From contig CAWASR010000019.1 of the NCBI GenBank assembly GCA_963784805.1, forward strand, positions 248,001 through 312,000: a stretch of DNA of 64,000 nt, in the 5' to 3' direction. The DNA comes from Roseiarcus sp963784805 (GTDB lineage: Bacteria; Pseudomonadota; Alphaproteobacteria; Rhizobiales; Beijerinckiaceae). The notes under the pieces are model-generated. The model had not been told where the DNA came from. It saw only the letters and a list, made by a program, of their open reading frames with translations, and made no database searches. A program made the position numbers and the translations under genes. Below, piece by piece: positions 34,855-43,789 of this stretch (the stretch's first letter is position 1; every line of letters starts with the position of its first letter).

Positions 34855-36305
34855 GCGACTTGAAAGTACTGTCCGTCGCCTCCGAGATCTTTCCGCTGGT
34901 GAAGACCGGCGGGCTTGCCGACGTCACGGGAGCCTTGCCCGGCGCGCTGGCGCGTGAGGGCGTCGAACTGCGAACGCTCGTTCCCGCCTATCCGGCGGTG
35001 AAAGACAAACTCGCCCATGCCAAGACCGCGCGCAAGTATGACGACTTGTTCGGCGGATCGGCGCGCGTGCTCGCCGGGAGGGCCGCGGACCTCGATCTGT
35101 TCGCCCTTGACGCTCCCCACCTCTATCAGCGGCCGGGCAACCCCTATCTCGGCGCGGACGGACTGGATTGGCCCGACAATGCGCGACGCTTCGCCGCGCT
35201 CGCGCGTGTCGGCGCCGACATTGGGCTCGGCGCGATCCCCGGATTTCGGCCGAGCGTCGTTCATGCACACGACTGGCAGGCGGCGCTGGCGGCCGCCTAT
35301 CTTCATTTCCAGGACGGACCTCGCCCCGGCACGGCGATCACCATCCACAACCTCGCGTTTCAGGGCCATTTTCCCGTGTCCGTCTTCGCCCAACTGGGTT
35401 TGCCCGACCGCGCGCTTTCAATCGAGGGGGTCGAATATTTCGGCGGCGTCGGCTTCCTGAAGGCGGGTCTCCAGGTTTCCGACCGCATCACCACCGTCTC
35501 GCCAACCTACGCACGCGAGATCATGACGCCTGAATTCGGAATGGCGCTCGACGGCCTCCTGCGCGCGCGCGCCTCCGTAGTGCAGGGCATCCGCAACGGC
35601 ATCGACGACAGCGTCTGGAATCCGGAGACCGACCCCGAAGTGGCGCAGAACTATACTCCGATGCGCATCGACGCGCGCGCGCGCAACAAGACCGCTCTCC
35701 AGGCTCGGATGGGACTGGCCCCGGGCGTCGATCGGCCGCTATTCGGCGTCGTTTCGCGCCTCTCGCACCAGAAGGGCCTCGACCTGCTGCTGCAGGCTCT
35801 TCCGGGTCTCATCGCCAAGGGCGGACAACTCGCGCTGGTTGGTTCCGGCGAACGGGCGCTGGAATCCGGCTTCGCTGCCGCCGCAGGCGCGGGAAGGAGC
35901 TCGGTCGGTTGCGTCTTCGGCTATGACGAGAAGCTCGCTCATCTGATCCAGGCTGGCGCCGATTTCATCCTGGTCCCGTCGCGGTTCGAGCCGTGCGGCC
36001 TGACCCAGCTGTGCGCCTTGCGCTACGGCGCCCTGCCGATCGTGTCGCGCGTGGGCGGCCTCGCCGACACGGTGATCGACGCCAACGAGGCGGCGGCCGC
36101 CGCCGGCGTGGCGACCGGGTTCCAGTTCTCTCCGCCCTCGGTCGAGGCCCTCGCTCACGCGCTCGACCGCGCGCTGGAGATGATTCGCGACCCGCTGGCG
36201 ACGCGGCGTCTGAGGCTCAACGGCATGCGGGCGGACGTCTCGTGGGGGGCCCCGGCGAAGCGCTACGCCGCGCTATATCGCTCCATCGCCGGCCCGCCTC
36301 CATGA
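34851..36305 (+). CDS. glgA: Glycogen synthase (ADP-glucose dependent, GT5)
   Basis: 484 residues. It extends alpha-1,4 chains from ADP-glucose. The N-terminal ADP-glucose site KTGGLADVTGALPGAL is intact. The VHAHDWQAAL motif and the C-terminal GT-B nucleotide-binding half (VSRLSHQKGLDLL, and PSRFEPCGLTQLCALRYG) follow. It overlaps both neighbours: its start overlaps the end of glgC by 4 bp and its stop overlaps the ATG of the glgX-malQ gene (36302). Confidence 0.97.
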   Translation: MSDLKVLSVASEIFPLVKTGGLADVTGALPGALAREGVELRTLVPAYPAVKDKLAHAKTARKYDDLFGGSARVLAGRAADLDLFALDAPHLYQRPGNPYLGADGLDWPDNARRFAALARVGADIGLGAIPGFRPSVVHAHDWQAALAAAYLHFQDGPRPGTAITIHNLAFQGHFPVSVFAQLGLPDRALSIEGVEYFGGVGFLKAGLQVSDRITTVSPTYAREIMTPEFGMALDGLLRARASVVQGIRNGIDDSVWNPETDPEVAQNYTPMRIDARARNKTALQARMGLAPGVDRPLFGVVSRLSHQKGLDLLLQALPGLIAKGGQLALVGSGERALESGFAAAAGAGRSSVGCVFGYDEKLAHLIQAGADFILVPSRFEPCGLTQLCALRYGALPIVSRVGGLADTVIDANEAAAAAGVATGFQFSPPSVEALAHALDRALEMIRDPLATRRLRLNGMRADVSWGAPAKRYAALYRSIAGPPP

Positions 36306-39300
36306 ACGAACCGGAGGGCGAACTCGGAGTCGCCGTTTCGGCGCGCGGCCTCGAGGCGGCGCTGGTTCTTCCTAACGCGGAGCGCGCTTCGCTTTGCCTC
36401 TATGACGGCGATCGCGAGGCTTTCCGCGCCTCGATGACCCGCGACACGCGCGGCGTCCTTCGCGGCTTTGCTTCGGGCTTCGGCGCCGGAACCCGATACG
36501 GCTTTCGTGTCGAGGGACCCTACGATCCAGCGAAAGGGGCCCGTTTCGACCCGTCTAAACTGCTCGCCGATCCTTACGCTTGGCGATTTGACAGGCCGTT
36601 CCGCCTCCATCCTTCGATGTTCAAATTCGGAGACGACAGTGGCCCTTTTGCGCCCAAAGCCATCGCCGGAGCGCCGCCGGCCGGCGAGCCCGGCCGCAAG
36701 CGCGCGGCGCCGGAAGCGCTCGTCGTTTACGAGCTCAACCTGCGGGGCTTTTCCCGCCTCAACCCGGCGATCCCCGAAAGCGAGCGCGGGACCTTCCTGG
36801 GGCTCGCCCATGCCGCCTCGATCGCCCATCTGGCCGCGCTCGGCGTCACGGCGGCCGAGGTCATGCCGGCCGACGCCTTCGTCGATGAACGTCACTTGCC
36901 GCCGCTCGGTCTCTCGAACGCGTGGGGTTACAACGCGGTGGTGTTCGGCGCGCCCGATCCGCGCCTTGCGCCAGGAGGCTGGGCGGACGTGCGCGCGGCG
37001 ACCGGCGCGCTGCACGCGGCGGGGATGGAGGCGATCCTCGACGTCGTCTTGAACCACAATGGCGAGAGCGACCAGTTCGGTCCGACCCTGTCGTTTCGCG
37101 GTCTCGATAACGCGACCTGGTTTCGTCTCGATCCGAAAAACCCGGCGGCCTACGTCAACGATGCGGGCACCGGCAATTGTCTGGCGCTTGACCGTCCGAT
37201 CGTCGTTGACATGGCGATCGGCGCTCTCAGGCGCTGGATGATTTTCGGTGGAATCGACGGCTTCCGTTTCGATCTCGCGACCGCGCTCGGGCGCACCGAC
37301 GAAGGCTTCGACCCGCACGCGCCATTCTTTCAGGCGTTGGCGGACGATCCCGTGCTCGCCCAGGCGCGGCTCATCGCCGAACCTTGGGACGTGGGTCCCA
37401 GCGGCTACCGGCTTGGGCAATTCGGCCCCGGCTTCGCCGAATGGAACGACCGCTTTCGCGATGCGGCGCGCCGCTTCTGGCGCGGCGACGCTGGGCTACG
37501 CGGCGAGATCGCGACGCGGATCGCGGGCTCCCGAGACATTTTCGCGCATGCCGCGGCGCCCTCGAAGAGCGTCAACTACGTCGTCGCGCACGACGGCTTC
37601 ACCCTTGGCGATCTGGTCGCTTATGATCATAAGCACAACGAGGCGAACGGCGAGCACAACCGCGACGGCACGGACGACGACAGCTCCTGGAACCATGGAT
37701 TTGAGGGGCCGAGCGCGGATCCGGAGATCGTCGCCGCGCGGGCGCGCGATCAGCGCAATCTCATGACGCTGCTTTTCGTCTCTCGCGGAACCCCGATGCT
37801 GGGGATGGGGGCCGAGCTCGGATTCAGCCAGGGCGGCAACAACAATGCCTATGCCCAGGACAATGCGACGACCGCGATCGACTGGAGCGCCGCCGACGCC
37901 TCGCTCGTCGCCTTCACCGGCCGGCTGGCGGCGGTTCGCCGCTTTCATCCGGCGCTGTCGCGCGACGCCTTCCTGACCGGCGCCCCCTTCGACTCGAGCC
38001 GTCTGCCCGATGTCGAGTGGCGCGATGCGGACGGCCCAATGACCGCCTCGACATGGAGCGATCCGGTCGGCGCGGTTCTAGTCGCCGTCTTCGCCGCGCC
38101 GCACGCCGACGGCGTGGATCGCGTCGCCCTGGCGATGAACCGCTCCAACGAAGACACGGAGCTCAGACTGCCGCTTCCGCGCGCCGGCATGGCGTGGCGC
38201 GCGCTCATTGACACCTATGACGCGGAATCGACCGAGCGTCCGTTCGCGATCGCCAACCGAACGCGGCTTCGGGCCCGATCGTCAATCGTGCTGGCGGAAA
38301 TTCCCGGGCCGCCAGGCGCGCCGCGCTCGGGGTCGCCAAGCGCAGATGTGATCGATGCGCTCGCCGGCCTTGCCGGAATCGCCTCCGAGTGGTGGGACCT
38401 CGCGGGAAAACACACAATCGTCTCGCCGGAAACCAAGATCGCCCTGTTGGCGGCCCTCGGCCTTGGCGTCGCCAGCCAGGCCGAGGCGCGTGAGAGCATG
38501 GCGCGCGTCATCGACGAAACGCGCCTGCGCCGGCTGCCATTCTCACTTGTGCTCCGCCTCGATGAGCCGCCGGCCGCGCCGTTGCGCGGTGGGCCGCAAG
38601 CGGCGGCGGCCCGGATCGAGTGCGAGGACGGGAAAATCTTCGAATGGCGCGTCGAAGCGGGCGGCGGTCGCCGCTGCGAGCTCCCCGATGGGCGCACCGT
38701 ATCGCAGCAATCGATTCCGCTGCCGGAGCTGCCGATTGGCCGGCATCTCCTGTTCGTTGACGGCGTCGAATGCGCGCTGACGATCGCGCCGCCCGAGGCC
38801 TACGCGCCGGAGGCTGCGCTACGCAAACGGTTCGGCGTCGCCGCGCAGCTTTACGCGCTGCGCCGCGGAGCGCCGGGGCTTGGGGATCAAGGAATCGGCG
38901 ACTTCTCCACGCTGGCGATCGCGGGCGAGCAGGCGGGCGGCGCCGGCGCCGCCTATCTCGGGGTGAGCCCGATGCACATGCTGTTCCCGCGCGACCGGGA
39001 GCGGTGCAGCCCCTATCACCCGTCCGACCGGCGCTTCCTCGATCCGATGCTCATCGACATTCTCGACAATTCCGCCATGCCGCGCGACGATGCGCTCAAG
39101 TCCGCCCTCGCCGCCCTCGGACCCGCGATCATGGCCGCCGCGGCGACGAAAATCGTCGACTATCAGGCGGTTTGGCGCATCAAGCGCGCCGCGCTGGAAG
39201 CACTTCACGCAGCTTTTGTCCGCGCGCGCGCGGCACGGCCGGGCGATGCGCTGATGAGCGACTTCTCGGCCTTCGTCCGGGCGGGCGGCCAGGCGCTGCG

Positions 39301-40459
39301 GCGCTTCGCCGCCTTCCAGGCGATCGCCGGGGGAGAAGCCGGCCAGAATTGGCGAGCGTGGCCAAGAGCCTTGCGGGAGGGCGAAGCGAAGGCGATCGAA
39401 GATGCGATCGCCAAAGATCCCGACGCCTTCGACTTCGCCATTTTCTGCCAATGGCTCGCCGACCGCCAGCTCGGCCACGCCGCCCAACGCGCGCGCGGCG
39501 CGGGCCTGGAGATCGGCTTCTACCGCGATCTCGCGGTCGGGGCCGCGCCGGACGGGGCGGAATCCTGGGCGCACGCCGGCGAACTCGCTCGAGGCGCGGC
39601 CATCGGCGCGCCGCCGGACCCATTCGCGGCGCAGGGGCAGAACTGGAACCTGCCGGCGCCCAATCCGCTCGCAGGGGCGCGACAGGGCTGGACCGGCTTG
39701 AGCGCGCTCTACCGGGCCAACATGCGCCATGCCGGCATGTTGCGCATCGACCATGCAATGGGCTTGCAGCGGCTGTTTCTCATCCCCGACGGCGCGAGCG
39801 CGGCGGAAGGCGCATATCTCGCCTACCCGCTCGACGATCTCATCGGCCATATCGCGCTGGAGAGCCAGCGCGCCCGATGCATGGTGGTCGCCGAGGACCT
39901 CGGCACCGTCCCCGAAGGTTTTCGCGCCCGATTGGCGCGCGCCAATATTCAAGGCATGCGGGTGCTGTGGTTTGAGCGCAATGGAGCGGAGGTTCTGCCT
40001 CCGGCCGCTTACCCGCCGATGTCGGTCGCTTGCGTGGCGACCCACGATCTGGCGACGCTCGCCGGCTGGTGGCGGGGCTCCGACATCGCCGAGCGGCAGT
40101 CGCTCGGCCTTCTGACTCTGGAAAAGGCGGGCGAGGCGATCGCGGCCCGGCTCGAGGAAAAACGCGGCCTGCTCGCCGCCCTCCTCGCCGCTGGGCTCCT
40201 CGCCTCCACCCAGAGCGAGGACGCCCCGCTCGACGATGCGACCGCTGCTGCGGTGCATGCGCTGATCGGCGGCTCTGGCTCAATCCTCGCCCATGCCCAG
40301 TTCGACGACCTCGTCGGCGAGGCGATCGCGACCAATCTGCCCGGAACTGACCGCGAACGCCCGAACTGGCGCCTCAAGGTCGGCCCGGACGTCGCCGCCG
40401 CCTTCGCAGAGCGCCGGGCGCGCGCCATTCTCAGCGCATTGGCGAACGGGCGGCGCTGA
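36302..40459 (+). CDS. glgX-malQ: Fused glycogen debranching enzyme GlgX and 4-alpha-glucanotransferase MalQ
   Basis: 1385 residues in one uninterrupted frame. The first half (about 1-650) is GlgX-like GH13, with nucleophile segment GFRFDLA, acid/base LIAEPWDVG, and YVVAHDGFTLGDLV. It lacks the first few residues of stand-alone GlgX but keeps the CBM48-like start. After a short linker (about 660-680) a MalQ-type GH77 enzyme follows, including its own N-terminal domain (SEWWDLAGKHTIVSPETKIAL). Its catalytic motifs are MLRIDHAMGL, AEDLGTVP and VATHDLATLAGWW. Debranching by GlgX releases maltotetraose-type chains that MalQ disproportionates, so fusion would channel the product. The ATG overlaps the glgA stop. 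I see no internal ribosome site or second start forcing a split. Confidence 0.95.
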   Translation: MNEPEGELGVAVSARGLEAALVLPNAERASLCLYDGDREAFRASMTRDTRGVLRGFASGFGAGTRYGFRVEGPYDPAKGARFDPSKLLADPYAWRFDRPFRLHPSMFKFGDDSGPFAPKAIAGAPPAGEPGRKRAAPEALVVYELNLRGFSRLNPAIPESERGTFLGLAHAASIAHLAALGVTAAEVMPADAFVDERHLPPLGLSNAWGYNAVVFGAPDPRLAPGGWADVRAATGALHAAGMEAILDVVLNHNGESDQFGPTLSFRGLDNATWFRLDPKNPAAYVNDAGTGNCLALDRPIVVDMAIGALRRWMIFGGIDGFRFDLATALGRTDEGFDPHAPFFQALADDPVLAQARLIAEPWDVGPSGYRLGQFGPGFAEWNDRFRDAARRFWRGDAGLRGEIATRIAGSRDIFAHAAAPSKSVNYVVAHDGFTLGDLVAYDHKHNEANGEHNRDGTDDDSSWNHGFEGPSADPEIVAARARDQRNLMTLLFVSRGTPMLGMGAELGFSQGGNNNAYAQDNATTAIDWSAADASLVAFTGRLAAVRRFHPALSRDAFLTGAPFDSSRLPDVEWRDADGPMTASTWSDPVGAVLVAVFAAPHADGVDRVALAMNRSNEDTELRLPLPRAGMAWRALIDTYDAESTERPFAIANRTRLRARSSIVLAEIPGPPGAPRSGSPSADVIDALAGLAGIASEWWDLAGKHTIVSPETKIALLAALGLGVASQAEARESMARVIDETRLRRLPFSLVLRLDEPPAAPLRGGPQAAAARIECEDGKIFEWRVEAGGGRRCELPDGRTVSQQSIPLPELPIGRHLLFVDGVECALTIAPPEAYAPEAALRKRFGVAAQLYALRRGAPGLGDQGIGDFSTLAIAGEQAGGAGAAYLGVSPMHMLFPRDRERCSPYHPSDRRFLDPMLIDILDNSAMPRDDALKSALAALGPAIMAAAATKIVDYQAVWRIKRAALEALHAAFVRARAARPGDALMSDFSAFVRAGGQALRRFAAFQAIAGGEAGQNWRAWPRALREGEAKAIEDAIAKDPDAFDFAIFCQWLADRQLGHAAQRARGAGLEIGFYRDLAVGAAPDGAESWAHAGELARGAAIGAPPDPFAAQGQNWNLPAPNPLAGARQGWTGLSALYRANMRHAGMLRIDHAMGLQRLFLIPDGASAAEGAYLAYPLDDLIGHIALESQRARCMVVAEDLGTVPEGFRARLARANIQGMRVLWFERNGAEVLPPAAYPPMSVACVATHDLATLAGWWRGSDIAERQSLGLLTLEKAGEAIAARLEEKRGLLAALLAAGLLASTQSEDAPLDDATAAAVHALIGGSGSILAHAQFDDLVGEAIATNLPGTDRERPNWRLKVGPDVAAAFAERRARAILSALANGRR

Positions 40460-40688
40460 AACGGCCACGGCCAAGATGGCTTGAGGCGCGCATCGGCGCG
40501 TATCAACCGGCGCTGCGCTGCGCCGTCATGGCCGCACAAGTCGGGCCGGGACGCTCGCCCCTGGCGGTGAATCTGACCGGTCGCTCGACGGCGCCGGGCG
40601 AGATTTGGGAGAGCCGGGCGCCGATTTATTGACGCCGCCCTGTTTCTTTACAGAAATCGACGCCGGGATTGCGCGTCGACGCCCGCAC

Positions 40689-40734
40689 AAAAAGCAATCG
40701 CCGCCGGCCTACCTGAGGTAGCGGCGGCGATTGC
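40689..40734 (-). terminator. Rho-independent terminator for the Flp pilin gene
   Basis: On the minus strand a 12-bp stem (GCAATCGCCGCC / GGCGGCGATTGC, 40694-40734, with an inner CCTACC/GGTAG stem) runs into a T tract (GCTTTTTGT). It lies 120 bp after the pilin stop. On the plus strand no T tract follows, although the hairpin also lies 235 bp after glgX-malQ. Confidence 0.7.
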
Positions 40735-40780
40735 CCCGGCGGCGCAAGCGGCGGCCCCCGTGTCACGTTGGCCCGCTGAG

Positions 40781-40811
40781 CGTCCGCCCGCGCTTCAGGC
40801 GCGGGCGGACG
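40781..40811. repeat. Perfect 13-bp GC-rich hairpin
   Basis: CGTCCGCCCGCGC and GCGCGGGCGGACG are separated by a 5-nt loop (TTCAG). It lies between the pilin stop (40857) and the terminator (40689-40734). There is no T tract, so it is more likely an RNA-stability or processing element than a terminator. Confidence 0.6.
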
Positions 40812-40856
40812 TCAGTCGCTCCCCTCGCTCGGCGCCGGATAGGCGAGAGCGGGTTC

Positions 40857-41018
40857 TTATTTCAGCGCCGTGCCGACTTCGCCGAACACCGTGCTGACCT
40901 GGGTGCCGACAAAGGACACCGCCGTGATGATGACGATGGCGATGAGGCTGGCGATCAAGGCGTATTCAATCGCGGTCGCGCCCGTCTCGTCGCGAACAAA
41001 CATTCGAAGGGATTTCAT
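40857..41018 (-). CDS. Flp/Fap-type pilin
   Basis: 53 residues. The sequence reads MKSLRMFVRDETGATAIEYA, followed by a hydrophobic helix (LIASLIAIVIITAVSFVG) and a short polar tail. It is a classical type IVb Flp pre-pilin: basic leader, prepilin-peptidase site after Gly14 (ETG/ATAIEY) and Glu5-Tyr6 of the mature chain. The ribosome site is AGGAG 6 nt before the ATG. No cpa/tad assembly genes are in the window, so the pilin is either an orphan copy served by a locus elsewhere or part of an incomplete cluster. It is monocistronic and followed by two hairpins. Confidence 0.9.
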   Translation of the reverse strand: MKSLRMFVRDETGATAIEYALIASLIAIVIITAVSFVGTQVSTVFGEVGTALK

Positions 41019-41593
41019 GACGTACTCCTATCCTTTCACTGTGGTGCATCCATGTGTCAGGGCGTTGTGCTCAGCGCGCCTGACGGAGCTTTTTTTGCAG
41101 TAACTAATCGCTCCTTTTCACAAGAAGCATGATCACGGCAACATGTTAACGTACTCTTGAACGACGGTTCCACTTTGTAGCGTCATCACCGTGCGGTTGA
41201 CGAGTTGATCTTTTGCAACATTAATAGTGTCTTTAAATGCCGTGATTGTCTCAGCGGTTCCACGAGGACGGTTGCGAACGAATCTCTTCCTCTGTCGTCT
41301 GACAGTTGCGACGCCGGTCCTTGGGCGCGTCAAATCGTTTGGGGACCAATATTTTCCGGCGCGGCATGACGGTGAGAGACGAATGATTCGGTCTGCCGGC
41401 GAACCCGGGCTGTTCGCGAACCCGCTGCAAGCGCAGGCCAGTCGCAGCCGGCTCGGCCCAGTATGATTCCGTCCAATCGGGCCGCGTTTCCGGCGCCAGT
41501 CCAGAAAGATCAAAGTTAGGAGTCCATAAACCGGGACGCTGTCTGATCTTGCAGACCTTATTACTGCTTGCGGGCGCTGAGCCGACTGACGCC
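41019..41593. other. 575-bp gap without a convincing gene
   Basis: Moderate GC. Overlapping short frames on both strands show no family features. A palindrome-like segment followed by T7 (41059-41098, plus strand) resembles a terminator but has no gene upstream on that strand. I take the rest to be promoter DNA for the pilin (minus) and the acyltransferase (plus). Confidence 0.45.
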
Positions 41594-42880
41594 ATGCCGA
41601 CATTGCAAAATCAACTCGATGCGGTCCAGAACCGACCGACCGGATTCGATTATCTCAGACTGTCCCTCGCGATATCGATTGTCGTGTGGCACAGCGTCTT
41701 AGTGAGTTATGGTCCTTCGGCTGAATATTATTTCTGGACTGGGCCGCCGCGGCCAGTAATTTGTTTCCTTCTGCCGGCGTTCTTCGCCCTGAGCGGCTTC
41801 CTGGTCGCTGGCAGCCTGGAGCGGAACCCGATTCCGGAGTTTCTTGCGCTTCGGATCATACGCATTTTTCCAGCGCTGGCGGTCGAGGTGCTGATTTCGG
41901 CTTTGATCATCGGTCCGCTTCTGACCGCGGCCCAATGGCGAGAGTATTTTTCTAGCCCCGTACTTTACAGTTACTTCCTCAACGTGACCGGAGACATTCA
42001 TTTCTACTTGCCCGGGGTGTTCTCCGACAATCCCACGGCAAATTACGTCAACGCTCAATTGTGGACGATTCCGCTCGAGTTATATAGCTACATCGTCCTC
42101 ACAGTCATCGCATTGCTTGGCATTGCAAAAAGAACGTCTTGGCTGTTCACAGTGACGTTTGGCCTAGCACTGCTGATGACGGCCCTTCCGCAACTCGGAT
42201 TGATGGATTTGCCACCTTATGGTCCTCTGAAATCTTCCTTGATTCTCTCGTTTCTATTTGGCGTATCCCTATATATTATGCGTCGACGCGTTAGCTTTAG
42301 CCGACCGTTATTTCTCATATCGGCGTCGGCGTACTGGATTTTCAGCATGAACCAAAATCTCGTGCATTTATCCCCGTTGCCGCTTGCCTACATGACCGTT
42401 TTCCTTGGTTTGCAAAATCCGCCAAAAACCTTGTTCGTCCGAGGGGCGGATTATTCCTACGGCGTCTATCTGTATGGCTTTCCATTGCAGCAGGCCATCT
42501 GCCATTTGTTTCCGTCGTTCAGGTTTTGGTACGTCAACGCCCTGGGCGGCGTCGCGCTGGCCCTGGTGGCGGCCTATCTGTCCTGGACGTTCGTCGAGTC
42601 CAGGATCCTCAGTCAAAGGAAGCGGGTCATCTCGTTCGTCTCCTCGCAGGACGAAAGGCTGAGGCGCGCCTGGGCGGAATATTTCCGCTCGGGACTTCCC
42701 GCGAAACGTCCACTGGTTTCCGATTCCGGCCCGGCGCCCGCGCCAACTGAATCGCAGCGGCGGCTATCGCTCATTTCCGGCAGCGCCGGCGAGCGCGAAC
42801 GCGCGAAAATTTCGGATTTGACCGCGCCTGGGCCGGAAGCGGAGCTTTTTCGCCCCGATTCGTCTTTTCCCGACCTCTAA
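41594..42880 (+). CDS. Acyltransferase family 3 (OafA/NodX-like) membrane protein
   Basis: 428 residues. About ten hydrophobic helices. The N-terminal FDYLRLSLAISIVVWHS carries the family Arg and His, and FFALSGFLVAGSLERNP follows. Members O-acylate sugars of exopolysaccharide, LPS O-antigen or peptidoglycan, using acyl-CoA across the inner membrane. The C-terminal 80 residues are polar and unlike the domain, probably a cytoplasmic tail. The ATG at 41594 is preferred over the TTG at 41549. Base composition is more AT-rich than the flanking operons, suggesting transfer. It stands alone. Confidence 0.85.
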   Translation: MPTLQNQLDAVQNRPTGFDYLRLSLAISIVVWHSVLVSYGPSAEYYFWTGPPRPVICFLLPAFFALSGFLVAGSLERNPIPEFLALRIIRIFPALAVEVLISALIIGPLLTAAQWREYFSSPVLYSYFLNVTGDIHFYLPGVFSDNPTANYVNAQLWTIPLELYSYIVLTVIALLGIAKRTSWLFTVTFGLALLMTALPQLGLMDLPPYGPLKSSLILSFLFGVSLYIMRRRVSFSRPLFLISASAYWIFSMNQNLVHLSPLPLAYMTVFLGLQNPPKTLFVRGADYSYGVYLYGFPLQQAICHLFPSFRFWYVNALGGVALALVAAYLSWTFVESRILSQRKRVISFVSSQDERLRRAWAEYFRSGLPAKRPLVSDSGPAPAPTESQRRLSLISGSAGERERAKISDLTAPGPEAELFRPDSSFPDL

Positions 42881-43100
42881 TTCGCCGCCGGTTCCCACGG
42901 CCGGTCCATGCGCCGCCGCCGGTAGCAATTCGATTACACTTTTTCATATTCGCGATTAGAGCGAGCGTAACTACAGGCACAACCATAACTTGTAACTCGA
43001 AGATTTGTAGCGTATTTTACGAAAATAAGGTCCTGATTTAATGGTAGTTACGGCCCATATCCAAATGGAAACAAGGCGATGTAACTTATCGGGACGGGTG

Positions 43101-43119
43101 ATGTGTCATGATGACACAT
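43101..43119. promoter_or_regulatory. Perfect 9-bp inverted repeat upstream of a PEP-CTERM gene
   Basis: ATGTGTCAT and ATGACACAT are separated by one base, located 19 bp before the ATG at 43138. It could be a dimeric regulator operator or, if transcribed, a hairpin that covers the ribosome site. The region around it (42881-43137) is AT-rich and holds no gene. Confidence 0.55.
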
Positions 43120-43137
43120 TATAAACGGGGGTATATC

Positions 43138-43695
43138 ATGAGTAAGACTTTCGTAACACTGTTCGCCGCCCTGGCGATCATGGCCATCTTGCCGGCGGCC
43201 GACGCCAACGCGACCGTCTATGCCTTCGCCTTCGCCTCCTTCGACGGCCAACTGACCGCGACCGGCCAAATGACCGTCGACGCGTCTAACGACGTCACTG
43301 CGATCTCCGGAACGATTTCGGGCCTCGTCGATCAGACGATCAGCGGGGTGGTCGCCAATCCGAGTTTCCCGAACGCCGCCACCAGCCCCGACGGCTCGTT
43401 CATCTACAATGACTTGTTCTACAACGCCGCAAAGCATTTCGACATCGACGGCCTGGTGTTCTCGACGCTGGAGAACGCGACCGGCGTCTGGAACCTCTGG
43501 GGCAATGCCCCGGGCGACTATTCTTTCTGGGAATCGGTTGGATATGGGAATTACCCGATCCAGGAGACCGGCAATCTGACCATCTTCGCCGCGCCGGAAC
43601 TGTCGACCTGGGCGATGATGCTCGCCGGTTTCGCCGGCCTCGGTCTCGCCGGCCGGCGCCCGCAGCCGCGCCTGGCGGCGAGCGCGCTCGGCTGA
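43138..43695 (+). CDS. PEP-CTERM sorting-domain protein (variant PEL motif)
   Basis: 185 residues from the ATG at 43138 (GGGGG 7 nt upstream). A signal peptide (about 1-25) precedes a 130-residue mature domain rich in Gly, Ser, Thr, Asp and Asn. The C-terminal sorting region reads APELSTWAMMLAGFAGLGLA, then a basic end (GRRPQPRLA). Instead of the usual VPEPSTW/ATW it has PELSTW, so recognition by the exosortase/EpsH-type enzyme may be altered. PEP-CTERM proteins are tied to exopolysaccharide/biofilm systems. No exosortase gene is in the window. Confidence 0.85.
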   Translation: MSKTFVTLFAALAIMAILPAADANATVYAFAFASFDGQLTATGQMTVDASNDVTAISGTISGLVDQTISGVVANPSFPNAATSPDGSFIYNDLFYNAAKHFDIDGLVFSTLENATGVWNLWGNAPGDYSFWESVGYGNYPIQETGNLTIFAAPELSTWAMMLAGFAGLGLAGRRPQPRLAASALG

Positions 43696-43789
43696 TCGCC
43701 CAGTCGGCGATGAAACATGCGCGCGACGGGCCTTAAGGCGGCCTCGCGGCGGCCTCTCGCCCGAAAGCCCTCAGCGCGCCAAAGTTCGG

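Noticed and set aside
38770..39975. A 401-codon frame inside the malQ half of the fusion
   Set aside because: Its translation is Arg/Gly/Pro-rich with no domain; it lies within the well-supported GH77 frame.
41059..41098. Stem followed by T7 on the plus strand
   Set aside because: No plus-strand gene ends upstream within 600 bp, and the stem has mismatches, so calling a terminator or small RNA end would be speculation.
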